Shown here piece after piece: positions 39,492-48,536 of a stretch of 64,000 nucleotides of DNA. The notes beneath the pieces are model-generated. The model was not told the origin of the DNA. It was given only the letters and a program-made list of their open reading frames with translations, and searched no databases. Position numbers and translations under genes: made by a program. The stretch comes from Moraxellaceae bacterium (GTDB lineage: Bacteria > Pseudomonadota > Gammaproteobacteria > Pseudomonadales > Moraxellaceae): positions 62,001 to 126,000 of the forward strand of contig JAUXVU010000033.1 of assembly GCA_030680295.1 (NCBI GenBank), written 5' to 3'. The number at the start of each line of letters is the position of its first letter. Within the stretch, counting starts at the first letter, position 1.

Positions 39492-40019
39492 ATGAGCGCC
39501 AACTCCTCCACTACGCGCCCTTTGGTAGGCATCATCATGGGATCGCAGTCTGACTGGTCCACCATGGAGCATGCAGCGTCCACGCTAACTGCATTGGGCG
39601 TGGCATTTGAGGCTGAGGTTGTCTCAGCCCATCGCACCCCTGACAAGCTGTTTGCTTATGCCGAATCCGCCGAAAGCCGCGGCATTCAGGTTATTATTGC
39701 TGGCGCCGGTGGTGCCGCACATCTGCCAGGCATGTGTGCTGCGAAAACAGCGCTGCCTGTGCTGGGCGTGCCTGTTCAATCACATGCCTTAAATGGTCTG
39801 GATTCCTTGTTATCTATTGTACAGATGCCGGGCGGCGTGCCAGTTGGTACATTAGCCATCGGCAAAGCAGGCGCTATAAACGCTGCACTCCTAGCCACAC
39901 AAATTTTGGCCTTGCAGGATCCAACACTAAAAGCGGCAATAGATAAGTTCCGCCAGCAGCAAACCGAAACAGTATTAGCCAATCCTATTCCAGGCGTGAT
40001 CAACCCGGTGCAGCCATGA
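39492..40019 (+). CDS. purE: N5-carboxyaminoimidazole ribonucleotide mutase
   Basis: Class I PurE of de novo purine synthesis, moving the carboxyl group of N5-CAIR to give CAIR. MGSQSDW and SAHRTPDK (catalytic His) and the [12 protein letters not shown] loop are all present in 175 residues. The ATG at 39492 is preferred; the longer TTG frame overlaps the small membrane-protein gene end. Coupled to purK by an ATGA overlap. Confidence 0.96.
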   Translation: MSANSSTTRPLVGIIMGSQSDWSTMEHAASTLTALGVAFEAEVVSAHRTPDKLFAYAESAESRGIQVIIAGAGGAAHLPGMCAAKTALPVLGVPVQSHALNGLDSLLSIVQMPGGVPVGTLAIGKAGAINAALLATQILALQDPTLKAAIDKFRQQQTETVLANPIPGVINPVQP

Positions 40020-41140
40020 GTCTACGAATCGGCGTTTTAGGTGGCGGCCAACTGGGCCGCATGATGGCGTTAGCAGGCTATCCACTAAACTTGTCGTTTA
40101 GTTTTTTTGATCGTGCCAGTGACTGCCCCTCGGCAGCATTAGGCCCACGTTTTGGCGATGACACGGACAGCGCGGAAAGCCTACAAGCGTTTATCGACTC
40201 TGCCGATGTCTTCACTTACGAGTTCGAAAACATCCCAACGGCCTGGGTCAACACCATTGCGGCGCAAAAACCGGTCTTCCCAAGCGTGAAATCACTGGCG
40301 ATTTCACAAAACCGGCTAAATGAAAAAAAGCTATTTGCCGAGTTAAATATCCCCTCTGCTCGTTTTGCTGCCATTGAAGCAGCAGATGACTTAAAACAAG
40401 CCATTCAAGCCTTAGGCCTGCCGCTGGTGATCAAAACGGTAACCGATGGTTATGACGGCAAAGGTCAGTTCTTATTACGCAGTGAAGACCAGCTCAGCGA
40501 GTGCTGGAATGCGCTGGGTGCACAAGTGCCGCTGATTGCCGAAGAGTTCATCCAGTTCAAGCGTGAGCTATCAATCATTGCTGTGCGTGGACAGCAAGGT
40601 GACACCCGCTTTTACCCGTTAGCTGAAAACCACCACCATCGCGGCATTCTGAGCCACTCCATCGTGCCAGCACCAAACTTGGACGAAAACACTCAGCTCA
40701 TGGCCGAGCGTTATATATCGTCCGTTCTACATGAGATGAATCATGTCGGTGTGTTAACACTGGAGCTATTTGAGACCCGTCATGGTCTGTTAGCCAACGA
40801 AACGGCACCTCGTGTTCACAACTCAGGTCACTGGAGTATTGAAGGCGCTCATTGCTCGCAATTTGAAAACCATGTGCGTGCTGTGGCGGGCCTGCCACTC
40901 GGCTCTACACGTGCCGAAAAGCCCAGTGCCATGCTCAACATCATTGGCCGACACCCCAATAGTCACGAAATTTTGCGCGTCACTGATACCCACTTGCACC
41001 TGTATGGCAAAACTGAGCGTGAAAATCGCAAGTTAGGCCATATCACGGTAATTGCGGACTCGTATGCCGAGTTGAATATGCGTATTAGCCGTTTAGCTGA
41101 TGCCCTACCCAACCCCATGGCACTGCATTTGTCACGCTAA
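40016..41140 (+). CDS. purK: N5-carboxyaminoimidazole ribonucleotide synthase
   Basis: ATP-grasp enzyme that carboxylates AIR with bicarbonate, the step before PurE. It starts with [11 protein letters not shown] (nucleotide-binding), has the ATP-grasp lysine in [13 protein letters not shown] and the metal-binding [13 protein letters not shown] near residue 265. The 374 residues are slightly longer than in E. coli (355). Overlaps both purE and the next gene, so purE-purK-apt is one unit. Confidence 0.96.
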   Translation: MSLRIGVLGGGQLGRMMALAGYPLNLSFSFFDRASDCPSAALGPRFGDDTDSAESLQAFIDSADVFTYEFENIPTAWVNTIAAQKPVFPSVKSLAISQNRLNEKKLFAELNIPSARFAAIEAADDLKQAIQALGLPLVIKTVTDGYDGKGQFLLRSEDQLSECWNALGAQVPLIAEEFIQFKRELSIIAVRGQQGDTRFYPLAENHHHRGILSHSIVPAPNLDENTQLMAERYISSVLHEMNHVGVLTLELFETRHGLLANETAPRVHNSGHWSIEGAHCSQFENHVRAVAGLPLGSTRAEKPSAMLNIIGRHPNSHEILRVTDTHLHLYGKTERENRKLGHITVIADSYAELNMRISRLADALPNPMALHLSR

Positions 41141-41667
41141 TGCCGAGTTTTAACCTAAGCCGTTTAGAGCAATGCATTCGTCTGGTGCCTGACTTCCCCC
41201 AAGCAGGCATTTTATTTAGGGATATCACGCCACTATTGAGCGAACACTTCGCTTCAACTATCTCGGCCATGCAAGCGCAGCTCAACGACCAACAGTGGCA
41301 GCAAATTGATGCCTTAGTGGGCATTGAGTCACGCGGTTTTATTTTGGCTGCTGGACTAGCTCAAGCCATGCAAAAAGGCCTGATTCTAGTTCGTAAACCG
41401 GGCAAATTACCGCCGCCCGTGATCAGCCAAGCTTACAGTCTAGAATATGGTCAAGACTGTCTTGAGATCGCAGCCCAACAAACACCAAAGCGCGTTTTAC
41501 TAGTGGATGACGTACTCGCAACGGGTGGCACACTAGCGGCCAGTGAGGCGCTTTGCCTATCAGCGAGCCATCAAGTACAGGGAGCCTTGGTACTCATGAA
41601 CCTAGCATCACTTAATCAATATACTTGTCAAAACCAGCCCGTTCATTCCGTATGGACCTATCGTTGA
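41140..41667 (+). CDS. apt: Adenine phosphoribosyltransferase
   Basis: Salvages adenine to AMP using PRPP. FPQAGILFRDITPLL at the start, IESRGFILAAGLA and VRKPGKLPPPV, then the PRPP motif LLVDDVLATGGT near residue 120, match E. coli Apt. 175 residues. The start overlaps the purK stop by one base (TAATG). Its coupling to purE-purK puts de novo and salvage purine steps in one transcript. Confidence 0.92.
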   Translation: MPSFNLSRLEQCIRLVPDFPQAGILFRDITPLLSEHFASTISAMQAQLNDQQWQQIDALVGIESRGFILAAGLAQAMQKGLILVRKPGKLPPPVISQAYSLEYGQDCLEIAAQQTPKRVLLVDDVLATGGTLAASEALCLSASHQVQGALVLMNLASLNQYTCQNQPVHSVWTYR

Positions 41668-41676
41668 GAAATCGCA

Positions 41677-42252
41677 ATGTCGCAACCACTCCTGCTGCTT
41701 GCACTACCCCACGAAAACGCTGATGACTTGCTGCTCATGGATGAGCTAGCCCTGCACTACACTGGTGTGGGCAAGGTTAACGCCGCGATAACCGCGACCA
41801 AGTTACTAAGCCAGTCAGCGCCTAGATTGGTCATTAATGCCGGCTCAGCGGGCTCACACACGCTTAACGCAGGACAAGTGGTCGTTGCTACCCAGTTTCA
41901 TCAACGAGACATGGACGCCACCGCCATGGGCTTTAGCTTGGGTGAAACGCCGTTTGAACCAGGCGTGTTACTTGCCAACGGCTTAACACTGGACGGCTAC
42001 ACACACACCACCTGTTATACCGGCGATAGCTTTGTCACCAGTAAACATCCTGCGTTGGACATGAGTGTGATTGATATGGAGGCCTATGCTATTGCCAAGG
42101 TTTGCCAGCAATTAGGTCATCGCTTTATTTGCCTGAAGTTTATTACGGATGGCGCCAATGGTCAGGCCGCTAATGAATGGTCTGAAGCGGTCAAAATGGC
42201 AGCAGCACAATTACAACCAGCCATTGCACAAGCAATCAACACTCATCGATAA
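41677..42252 (+). CDS. MTAN-like nucleosidase (PNP/UDP phosphorylase superfamily)
   Basis: 191 residues, shorter than E. coli MTA/SAH nucleosidase (232). GVGKVNAA, INAGSAGS, IDMEAYAIAKV (with the ribose-binding Glu) and KFITDGA (with the catalytic Asp) match 5'-methylthioadenosine/S-adenosylhomocysteine nucleosidases. Nine bases after apt: hydrolysis by this enzyme would release adenine, which Apt recycles, so the neighbourhood is functionally coherent. The exact substrate remains inferred. Confidence 0.85.
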   Translation: MSQPLLLLALPHENADDLLLMDELALHYTGVGKVNAAITATKLLSQSAPRLVINAGSAGSHTLNAGQVVVATQFHQRDMDATAMGFSLGETPFEPGVLLANGLTLDGYTHTTCYTGDSFVTSKHPALDMSVIDMEAYAIAKVCQQLGHRFICLKFITDGANGQAANEWSEAVKMAAAQLQPAIAQAINTHR

Positions 42253-42273
42253 CAAACCATCACCAATGACCGC

Positions 42274-42301
42274 TTGACGGCATAACGCCGACGCCTAGTA
42301 T
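42274..42301 (+). promoter_or_regulatory. Candidate promoter of the second ABC1 kinase gene
   Basis: TTGACG (42274-42279), 16-base spacer, TAGTAT (42296-42301). The GGAGAG ribosome site follows at about 42313 and the ATG at 42326, so the leader would be short. Confidence 0.45.
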
Positions 42302-42325
42302 GTAGTCTCCATTGGAGAGAGCGGC

Positions 42326-43630
42326 ATGACTGAGCCAAAAGACCATAGCGGCAAACGCTTTATGAAACTCGCTGGCATGACAGCACGCATCAGCAAAGAT
42401 GTGGCACGCAGTCGCTGGCAACGGCTGTGGAAAAATGAAAGCACACGCAGTGAGCAAGACGCCGAGCTTTTTAAGCGCGTCGGCAGTGAAATTGCCAAAA
42501 CCTTAGGCGATATGAAAGGCGCCGTCATGAAGGTCGGCCAAGTGGTGTCGCAGTACCGCGATGTACTGCCGGAAGAGCTGGTTGATGCCCTGTCATCCCT
42601 GCAAAAGGATTCAGCACCGCGCCCTTTCAGTGAGCTTCAGCCACGCCTACAGGCCGCCTTTGGCGATCAACTAGATAGTATATTTGAGTTCATTGACCCT
42701 GATGCGATTGCCTCGGCATCCATTGCGCAAGTGCATCGCGCTCGCCTACACGATGGCCGAGAAGTCATCATAAAAGTTCAATATCCGGGTATCGAGGACG
42801 CCATTCATAGCGACATTAAACAGCTACGCTTGGCTCTTAAAATTGCACGTGTATTACCGGTATCAAGTGCACTGCTCGACCAACTCTTTAATGAAATCAG
42901 CCAGAGCCTAGCGAACGAGCTTGACTACGACCAAGAAGCAGCTGCGATTAACGCCTTTCGTGATTTTCACGCCTATGATCCACAGGTGGTTATACCGCAA
43001 GTCATTAGCGAGCTTTGTAGTCGCCATGTGCTGACCTTAAGTTATGAGCATGGTGACCCATTGGGTGAGTTAGATGCGCGTTATGACCAAGCACAACGCA
43101 ACGCCATCGGCAGCTTATTATTTCGCACCATGGGCGCACAGCTTTATCAGTTTGGCCAAATGCATTGCGACCCACATCCAGGCAACTTTGCCGTACGCCC
43201 CGATGGCTCGCTGGTGATTTACGACTTTGGCTGCATCAAGCGACTGCCAGATGGCATTGCTAAAATTTATCGACAACTCACGCAAGCCGCTCTTACCGGA
43301 GACGCCAGTGCAGTTGAGTCTGGCTTAATTCGTTTAGGTGCACGCAATACGCATAACACAGTAGCCATGCCACTGGACTTTTACCGACCATGGCTACGTC
43401 TAGCGCAAGAAAGTTTGGGAGCAATAGAGCCGGTAGACTTCGCCACGTTTCCGCTCGCTGAACGAGCAATCAAACTCAGCCGCAAGGCACTGCCACACTG
43501 GCGTGCATTTCAGCCAGTACCTGACCTCGTCATGATTAATCGTGCCCTAGGCGGGCACTATTGGAACCTACGACAGCTTGGCTGCCAACTGAGTACCCGC
43601 GAACTGATTGAGCAGGTACTCAGTAACTGA
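42326..43630 (+). CDS. ABC1/AarF-family atypical kinase (second copy)
   Basis: 434 residues with MKVGQVVSQY (KxGQ), SASIAQVHRARL, VIIKVQYPG, CDPHPGNFAV and IYDFGCIKRL. It is a different subfamily from the protein at 19580-20887: the N-terminal helix pattern and the HPGN motif are closer to ADCK3/Coq8-type members. Probably ubiquinone-related, as known for that group, but not demonstrable here. Own promoter candidate upstream; convergent with gspD, one base between the stops. Confidence 0.88.
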   Translation: MTEPKDHSGKRFMKLAGMTARISKDVARSRWQRLWKNESTRSEQDAELFKRVGSEIAKTLGDMKGAVMKVGQVVSQYRDVLPEELVDALSSLQKDSAPRPFSELQPRLQAAFGDQLDSIFEFIDPDAIASASIAQVHRARLHDGREVIIKVQYPGIEDAIHSDIKQLRLALKIARVLPVSSALLDQLFNEISQSLANELDYDQEAAAINAFRDFHAYDPQVVIPQVISELCSRHVLTLSYEHGDPLGELDARYDQAQRNAIGSLLFRTMGAQLYQFGQMHCDPHPGNFAVRPDGSLVIYDFGCIKRLPDGIAKIYRQLTQAALTGDASAVESGLIRLGARNTHNTVAMPLDFYRPWLRLAQESLGAIEPVDFATFPLAERAIKLSRKALPHWRAFQPVPDLVMINRALGGHYWNLRQLGCQLSTRELIEQVLSN

Positions 43631-43631
43631 C

Positions 43632-46193
43632 TTAACGATCATCTGGCACGTAATACACCGCACCACTCGAGGTACGAATCTCACGCATTCGACCCGACGA
43701 CTTAGGTTCGGTCGATGTAGCCGGCTGGCTAGTGGTTTGAGCAGGCGCAGGAGCAGGTGCTGCGTCATCCGGCACATAATAAACCGAACCACTAGAGGTG
43801 CGAATTTCACGCTGACGCACTGGTTGTGGCTGTGCAGCAGGTGCCGGTGCAGGCTGCTGTGTCATAGGCATAGGAGCAAACGCAGCATCTGAGCGCTCAG
43901 TTTGTGTTGGCGTAAATGGTTGCGCCGTATTAGATGGCTGCACCATTGGTGGCATATAACGTGGTGCAGCTTCTTGTTGCTGAACCTGAGGTTGCTGAGC
44001 AGGAGAAGCAGGCATAGGCGTTGCCTGAATTGGCTGCTGTGGCAACTCAGCAGCAAACACAGTTGGACTATCTAAGTCTGGACGAGGCTGCATTTGTGTT
44101 TGCGTTTGGCTCGGCGCCAGACGAATTGTATCAGGCGGAATTGTTGGTTCAGTAGAGCGAGACTGCGGCACGACTCTCGTTGTAGGAGCAGGACTTGGCT
44201 CAACATCGCGCTGACGGCCACCTTGATAAATTTCCTGAATATTTTCAGGCAAGCGGGTTAAGCGACCGCGCGAGTCAATACCTAAGTCAACACGACGAAT
44301 TGAACCATACTGACGTTGGGTCAGTGCATTAGCTGATTGCGTATCACGAATCACTGTTGGTTGCAGAAACACCAACAAGTTACGCTTAATGCGGCTATCA
44401 CTGGTCGAACGGAACAACACACCTAGGCCGGGAATATCACCCAAAAACGGAACTTTACTGACTGACTTAGTGACATCGTCTTGCACCAAACCACCAAGTA
44501 CGATGGTTTGACCATCGTCAGCTAGAATCGTCGTTTTAATTGAACGCTTGTTAGTGATCAAATCTGCTGAGTTCACGCCTTCAGCTGAAGGCACCACAGA
44601 TGAAACCTCTTGCTCAACTTCTAACAGGATCGTGCCACCACCACTTAAGGTTGGGGTAACTTTAAGGGTAATACCGACATCTTGTCGCTCAATCGTAGTA
44701 AATGGGTTAGTCACGCCAGACCCACCCGTGGCCGTAGAGCCCGTAATAAAGGGCACGTTTTGACCCACGACAATTTTCGCCTCTTGATTGTCTAGCGTCA
44801 TAATACTTGGCGTAGAAAGCAGGTTGGCGTCGGTTACAGAGTTCAATGCCTGAATTAATGCACCGTAAAATGTACGGTTTCCGTCGGAGTCAGTACGTGA
44901 AGTCCCTAGGCCGATTGCTGCACCATTGCCAATACCCGCTTGGTCAAAACGATCCGTGGTCGCCGCAATGGCCAAATTAGCAATGCTGGCACCCGCATTG
45001 TTGAAGTTGATAATGCCGACACCACGCGAAGGATCCCCAGCTGCCCACTGCACGCCTAACTGCGCTGCATTGTCACCGGACACTTCCACAATCGCTGCTT
45101 GGATTAGCACCTGAGCTCGACGCACATCGAGCTCTTTTAAAACGGTTTCAACTTGACGAATTTGCGAAGAAGTGGCGCGCACAATTAACGCATTTTGTGA
45201 CTCATCCGCAATCAAACTCGCAGAACCAACGGTAATGGTCGTTGCACCGCCACCGGAACGACCCGTGCCAGTGCTTCCTTCTGCGTTGGTTGCAACATTG
45301 GTTGTAGTACTGGTGTTACTACGTTGCTCACCCGTCGATAACACACCACGCAATACTTCGGCGACCTGCCTTGCATTAGCAAACTGCAGACGAAACACAC
45401 GCACGGTATCCATGCTGACTTCTGGCGCCTCATCAAGAGAGCGTACTAATGCGCGTACTCGGTCTCGCAACGCTCGGTCGCCACGGACAATGAGTCGATT
45501 GCTTCGCTCATCCACGACGATACGAACTCGCCCCGTGGTAGGCGCTGCTTTGGCTGCCGCCGCACCAGTTTCTACACTCTCCAGTACCGTAAGTAAATCG
45601 GCTGCTTTGCTATTTACAACAGGCATAATCTCAATAGCATCATCAAGCTGACCACTATCAAGCTCACGAATAATAGCTTCCATCGCATCCGCATTATTTG
45701 CACGATCCGATATCACTAACGCATTAGCACCAGGCACAGCAGCCATATGAGCGAATTGCGGCATCATAGGGCGCAGCGCCGCTAGCAACTCATTAGCATT
45801 AGCTTGCTCAAGCACCACCACACGCGTCACTAGCTGTTCACCGGCAGAAACACCGCCTAAATCAACACGTACGCCGGATTGTCGCGCATTGGCATCAGGC
45901 ATAATCTTAACGACTGGCCCGCTAGGCACAGCAGCAAAACCATTAATGCTCAGCACACTCTGAAACAGCTCATAAAGCTCACGTGCATTCAAGGCCTTAC
46001 TGGAGACCACCGTCACTGTGCCTTTGACACGAGGGTCCACGACAAAGTTTTTGCCGGTGATTTCAGCCATCTCACTAACTAGCGCAGAGATGTCAGCGTC
46101 TTTTAAATTAATCTTCCAAGTTTGATTTGCTAACACGGGTGTCGCAATCAGAATCAAACTCAATGCAAGTGGTTTTAAAATCGGCATTTTCAT
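43632..46193 (-). CDS. gspD: Type II secretion system secretin GspD with a long repeated-motif tail
   Basis: Outer-membrane channel of the type II secretion system. A signal peptide (cut near residue 22, VLANQ) is followed by N0 (about 25-95), the KH-like N1-N3 domains (about 115-370, with the VVVDERSNRLIVRGD-type strands) and the secretin core (about 370-620, with VPFITGS and GVLFRSTSD). Residues about 640-853 are Pro/Gln/Ala-rich and not part of the core. They contain two copies of REIRTSSGxVYYVPDD, near 793-808 and at the very C-terminus (838-853). The tail may bind a pilotin or peptidoglycan; that is a guess. Third gene of gspN-gspC-gspD. Confidence 0.95.
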   Translation of the reverse strand: MKMPILKPLALSLILIATPVLANQTWKINLKDADISALVSEMAEITGKNFVVDPRVKGTVTVVSSKALNARELYELFQSVLSINGFAAVPSGPVVKIMPDANARQSGVRVDLGGVSAGEQLVTRVVVLEQANANELLAALRPMMPQFAHMAAVPGANALVISDRANNADAMEAIIRELDSGQLDDAIEIMPVVNSKAADLLTVLESVETGAAAAKAAPTTGRVRIVVDERSNRLIVRGDRALRDRVRALVRSLDEAPEVSMDTVRVFRLQFANARQVAEVLRGVLSTGEQRSNTSTTTNVATNAEGSTGTGRSGGGATTITVGSASLIADESQNALIVRATSSQIRQVETVLKELDVRRAQVLIQAAIVEVSGDNAAQLGVQWAAGDPSRGVGIINFNNAGASIANLAIAATTDRFDQAGIGNGAAIGLGTSRTDSDGNRTFYGALIQALNSVTDANLLSTPSIMTLDNQEAKIVVGQNVPFITGSTATGGSGVTNPFTTIERQDVGITLKVTPTLSGGGTILLEVEQEVSSVVPSAEGVNSADLITNKRSIKTTILADDGQTIVLGGLVQDDVTKSVSKVPFLGDIPGLGVLFRSTSDSRIKRNLLVFLQPTVIRDTQSANALTQRQYGSIRRVDLGIDSRGRLTRLPENIQEIYQGGRQRDVEPSPAPTTRVVPQSRSTEPTIPPDTIRLAPSQTQTQMQPRPDLDSPTVFAAELPQQPIQATPMPASPAQQPQVQQQEAAPRYMPPMVQPSNTAQPFTPTQTERSDAAFAPMPMTQQPAPAPAAQPQPVRQREIRTSSGSVYYVPDDAAPAPAPAQTTSQPATSTEPKSSGRMREIRTSSGAVYYVPDDR

Positions 46194-46196
46194 GGA

Positions 46197-47018
46197 TTAG
46201 AGCTTCTGTTCCAGAGTAATCGTTTGTGCTCCGCGCTGAACTTCAACACGTGCATTACCTTCTTGTTGTAGCTGACTCATGACCTGTTGATCTGCATCAA
46301 GGTCTTGCCCAACTGTTTGTCCGTTAATACTGACAATTCGGTCGCCCGGCTGCAAACCAAAGCGCTGCATCATCTCTTTAGGCGCTGTCACGCTAACAAC
46401 ATAACCGCGCGATGTTCTTCGAAGGCCCATCTGTCGCATTGCCGCTAGCGGTGAATTGGCTAACTGCTCCGCCATTTGCGACAACGCTGCTCGTGTCTGT
46501 GCGGCATTTTGTGCGGCACGATCGGGGGCAACGGGAGCCTGTGCTGTCGCAGGCAGTTCATCAAAACGCAAAATCTCTTCACGCCCACCACGCAAGAGTA
46601 CAACGCGGTCAGCATACACCTGATCTAGCGTTGCACCACCCGGAACTTTGTCGCCTGTTTTAAATGACTCAACTTGACCCGCACTGCGCTCAGAAATAAA
46701 TGCGCGCGCATGGGTCGGTTCTGAGCTTTCAATCACACCCGTCAAACGAAGCTGTAAGGTCGTATTTTCTGGTTCTGCTTGGACAACGGTTTGTTGATCG
46801 CCAAACACCGCGGCAATTTGCTCTGGCTGTACGCGAACATCAACGCTAGTCACTCCCATATTACTAGGCATCGGTAATACTGTCGTTGGGCCTTGCACTA
46901 GCAACCACAACATACGCCCAAGCAACCATGCTAAGACAATAAGAGACAGTAAAAAAATGATATTCGCCGTGCGCTCACTGCGCGCCTGCTGTATGAACCG
47001 TTGCAAACGCTCAGTCAT
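46197..47018 (-). CDS. gspC: Type II secretion system inner-membrane protein GspC
   Basis: Connects the inner-membrane platform to the secretin. One membrane helix at about 20-42 (IIFLLSLIVLAWLLGRMLW), a homology region at about 75-165 (LRLTGVIESSEPTHARAFI, GDKVPGGATLDQVY) that contacts GspD N0, and a C-terminal PDZ-like domain from about 205 (FGLQPGDRIVSINGQ). I chose the ATG at 47018 over a GTG two codons upstream. Three bases separate it from gspD. Confidence 0.93.
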   Translation of the reverse strand: MTERLQRFIQQARSERTANIIFLLSLIVLAWLLGRMLWLLVQGPTTVLPMPSNMGVTSVDVRVQPEQIAAVFGDQQTVVQAEPENTTLQLRLTGVIESSEPTHARAFISERSAGQVESFKTGDKVPGGATLDQVYADRVVLLRGGREEILRFDELPATAQAPVAPDRAAQNAAQTRAALSQMAEQLANSPLAAMRQMGLRRTSRGYVVSVTAPKEMMQRFGLQPGDRIVSINGQTVGQDLDADQQVMSQLQQEGNARVEVQRGAQTITLEQKL

Positions 47019-47079
47019 ACCCACGCACTCGCTTGTTGTTTTTCAGGCACTGATGATGCCATATATTTAATTGTCCGCA

Positions 47080-47790
47080 TTACAAAGGTTCCGCTACGGT
47101 TAACACAATTAAATCCAAGTCATTCTGTGACACATAACCTGGCTTTAAACGCAATAAACGGTCACGCAGCTGCCACTGCACTCGATGGTCCGCTGTAAGC
47201 GTCATGGTTGCTAGCGCTTCACCCGAGTCCGTTTTCATATCTGCAACAAGGTCTTTTTCACGCAGACTAAGCTCAATGACCGCAGCTGGCAGACTAACTT
47301 CCTGCACCTGCCCCTGCAGCACTAAGCGCATAGGGCCACCCGCAGTCAGCAAACGACCAGATGCTTTTTTCCATTCACCACTATAAGCACGAGATACTTG
47401 AATATTACTCCCGCGCCACGCCGGCATGATGAAACCTGCTGGTAAGCCCGGAACTGCGCCTGCTGCCAGCGCCACCAAGGGCGCATCAATACTCCAGCTC
47501 AAAGGCCCGCGGTTCAAATTTAAGTCGGCAGTCAGTGTACTACGCACACGCAAATCACCGGCCAAACTCAATGTGAATAAACCGGATATGCGCCAGTTCC
47601 AGTCAATGTAGGCTGGAAACTGCTGATAACGTCCAACCACCTGGCCATTAAAAATAGATCCACCCCAGCGCTCCGACTGAAAACTTGCCGGTAGAGATGA
47701 TTGCAATACTCGTGAGGGTGCATGGGCCAGTAGTGAAACCAGCACAATCAATACAAATGGTAGTAATAACCAGCGGCGACTCAAACGCAC
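47080..47790 (-). CDS. gspN: Type II secretion system protein GspN
   Basis: Accessory T2SS protein with one N-terminal membrane helix (RRWLLLPFVLIVLVSLLA) and a beta-rich periplasmic body carrying WGGSIFNGQVVG, the family signature. The start is uncertain: the frame is open to 47928, but the upstream part contains two inverted repeats and the ssb terminator is close. A GTG at 47790 has GGGGGAG just upstream (short spacing) and starts directly before the basic residues of the helix. An ATG at 47847 or 47856 is the alternative. A gspN-gspC-gspD block apart from other gsp genes is known in Acinetobacter-type genomes. Confidence 0.85.
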   Translation of the reverse strand: MRLSRRWLLLPFVLIVLVSLLAHAPSRVLQSSLPASFQSERWGGSIFNGQVVGRYQQFPAYIDWNWRISGLFTLSLAGDLRVRSTLTADLNLNRGPLSWSIDAPLVALAAGAVPGLPAGFIMPAWRGSNIQVSRAYSGEWKKASGRLLTAGGPMRLVLQGQVQEVSLPAAVIELSLREKDLVADMKTDSGEALATMTLTADHRVQWQLRDRLLRLKPGYVSQNDLDLIVLTVAEPL

Positions 47791-47827
47791 ACACTCCCCC
47801 TTATGTTTTAGCGCAGCCTGTTTTGTT

Positions 47828-47842
47828 AACCAACAGTTGGTT
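47828..47842. promoter_or_regulatory. 15-bp palindrome before gspN
   Basis: AACCAAC-A-GTTGGTT is a perfect 7-bp dyad with one central base. Together with the larger repeat at 47850-47888 it fills the region between the ssb terminator and the gspN start. Candidate operator. Confidence 0.4.
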
Positions 47843-47849
47843 TGCATAA

Positions 47850-47888
47850 TAACCATAAAACCACCAAAAGTTATGTGTTTTATGGTTA
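47850..47888. promoter_or_regulatory. 12-bp inverted repeat before gspN
   Basis: TAACCATAAAAC and GTTTTATGGTTA form a perfect 12-bp inverted repeat around 15 bases. It is AT-rich and not followed by a T-run, so it is more like an operator or an mRNA hairpin than a terminator. It covers two candidate upstream start codons of gspN. Confidence 0.5.
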
Positions 47889-47916
47889 CAGCCACCAGTA
47901 GCTTTTCAGTACTTAT

Positions 47917-47947
47917 AAAAAAGCCCATTTGCGAACAAATGGGCTTT
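47917..47947 (-). terminator. Intrinsic terminator after ssb
   Basis: On the minus strand AAAGCCCATTTG, loop TTCG, CAAATGGGCTTTTTT. The stem is perfect and ends in six T, 19 bases after the ssb stop. Confidence 0.9.
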
Positions 47948-47965
47948 AGTAAAACGCATTAAACC

Positions 47966-48469
47966 TTAGAACGGAATATCGTCATCAAAATCATTCATAG
48001 GCGCAGGTGCTGCAGGGCTTGGTCGTTGCTGCGCAGGCGCTGAACGCTGGGGTGCCGCTGGTGAAGCAGGCGCTGAATCAAAGTCAGCATAATCCGGCAT
48101 AGCCTGATGATCGCTATCATTCGATGCGCCACCTTTGCTGTCCAGCATTTGCAAGCTACTACCCTTAATTTCCGTGCTGTAGCGGTCTTGACCAGACTGC
48201 TTATCTTGCCATTTACGTGTGTGCAACGAGCCCTCAAGGAACACTTTAGAGCCTTTACGCAGATACTCACCGGCAATTTCAGCTAAACGACCATAAAACA
48301 CCACGCGATGCCATTCTGTTTGCTCTTGCATAGCACCCGTTGTTTTATCTTTCCAAGACTCACTGGTTGCGACGGTGATGTTTGCTACGGCACCGCCTGA
48401 AGGCAGATAACGCACCTCGGGGTCACGACCCAAATTACCGATCAAAATGACCTTATTAACCCCACGCAT
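47966..48469 (-). CDS. ssb: Single-stranded DNA-binding protein
   Basis: Tetrameric ssDNA-binding protein for replication, repair and recombination. The OB fold is in residues about 1-110 ([18 protein letters not shown], then [18 protein letters not shown]), followed by a flexible Pro/Ala/Gln-rich linker and the acidic protein-interaction tip DFDDDIPF. I chose the ATG at 48469, with GGAGGT upstream, giving 167 residues. Next to the MFS gene and uvrA, as in Pseudomonas aeruginosa. Confidence 0.97.
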   Translation of the reverse strand: MRGVNKVILIGNLGRDPEVRYLPSGGAVANITVATSESWKDKTTGAMQEQTEWHRVVFYGRLAEIAGEYLRKGSKVFLEGSLHTRKWQDKQSGQDRYSTEIKGSSLQMLDSKGGASNDSDHQAMPDYADFDSAPASPAAPQRSAPAQQRPSPAAPAPMNDFDDDIPF

Positions 48470-48536
48470 TGCTACCTCCAACTGTACTTATCATAGTGTT
48501 CATAACTTTAGACCAGCCCTGCCATCTTCGCCAGTG

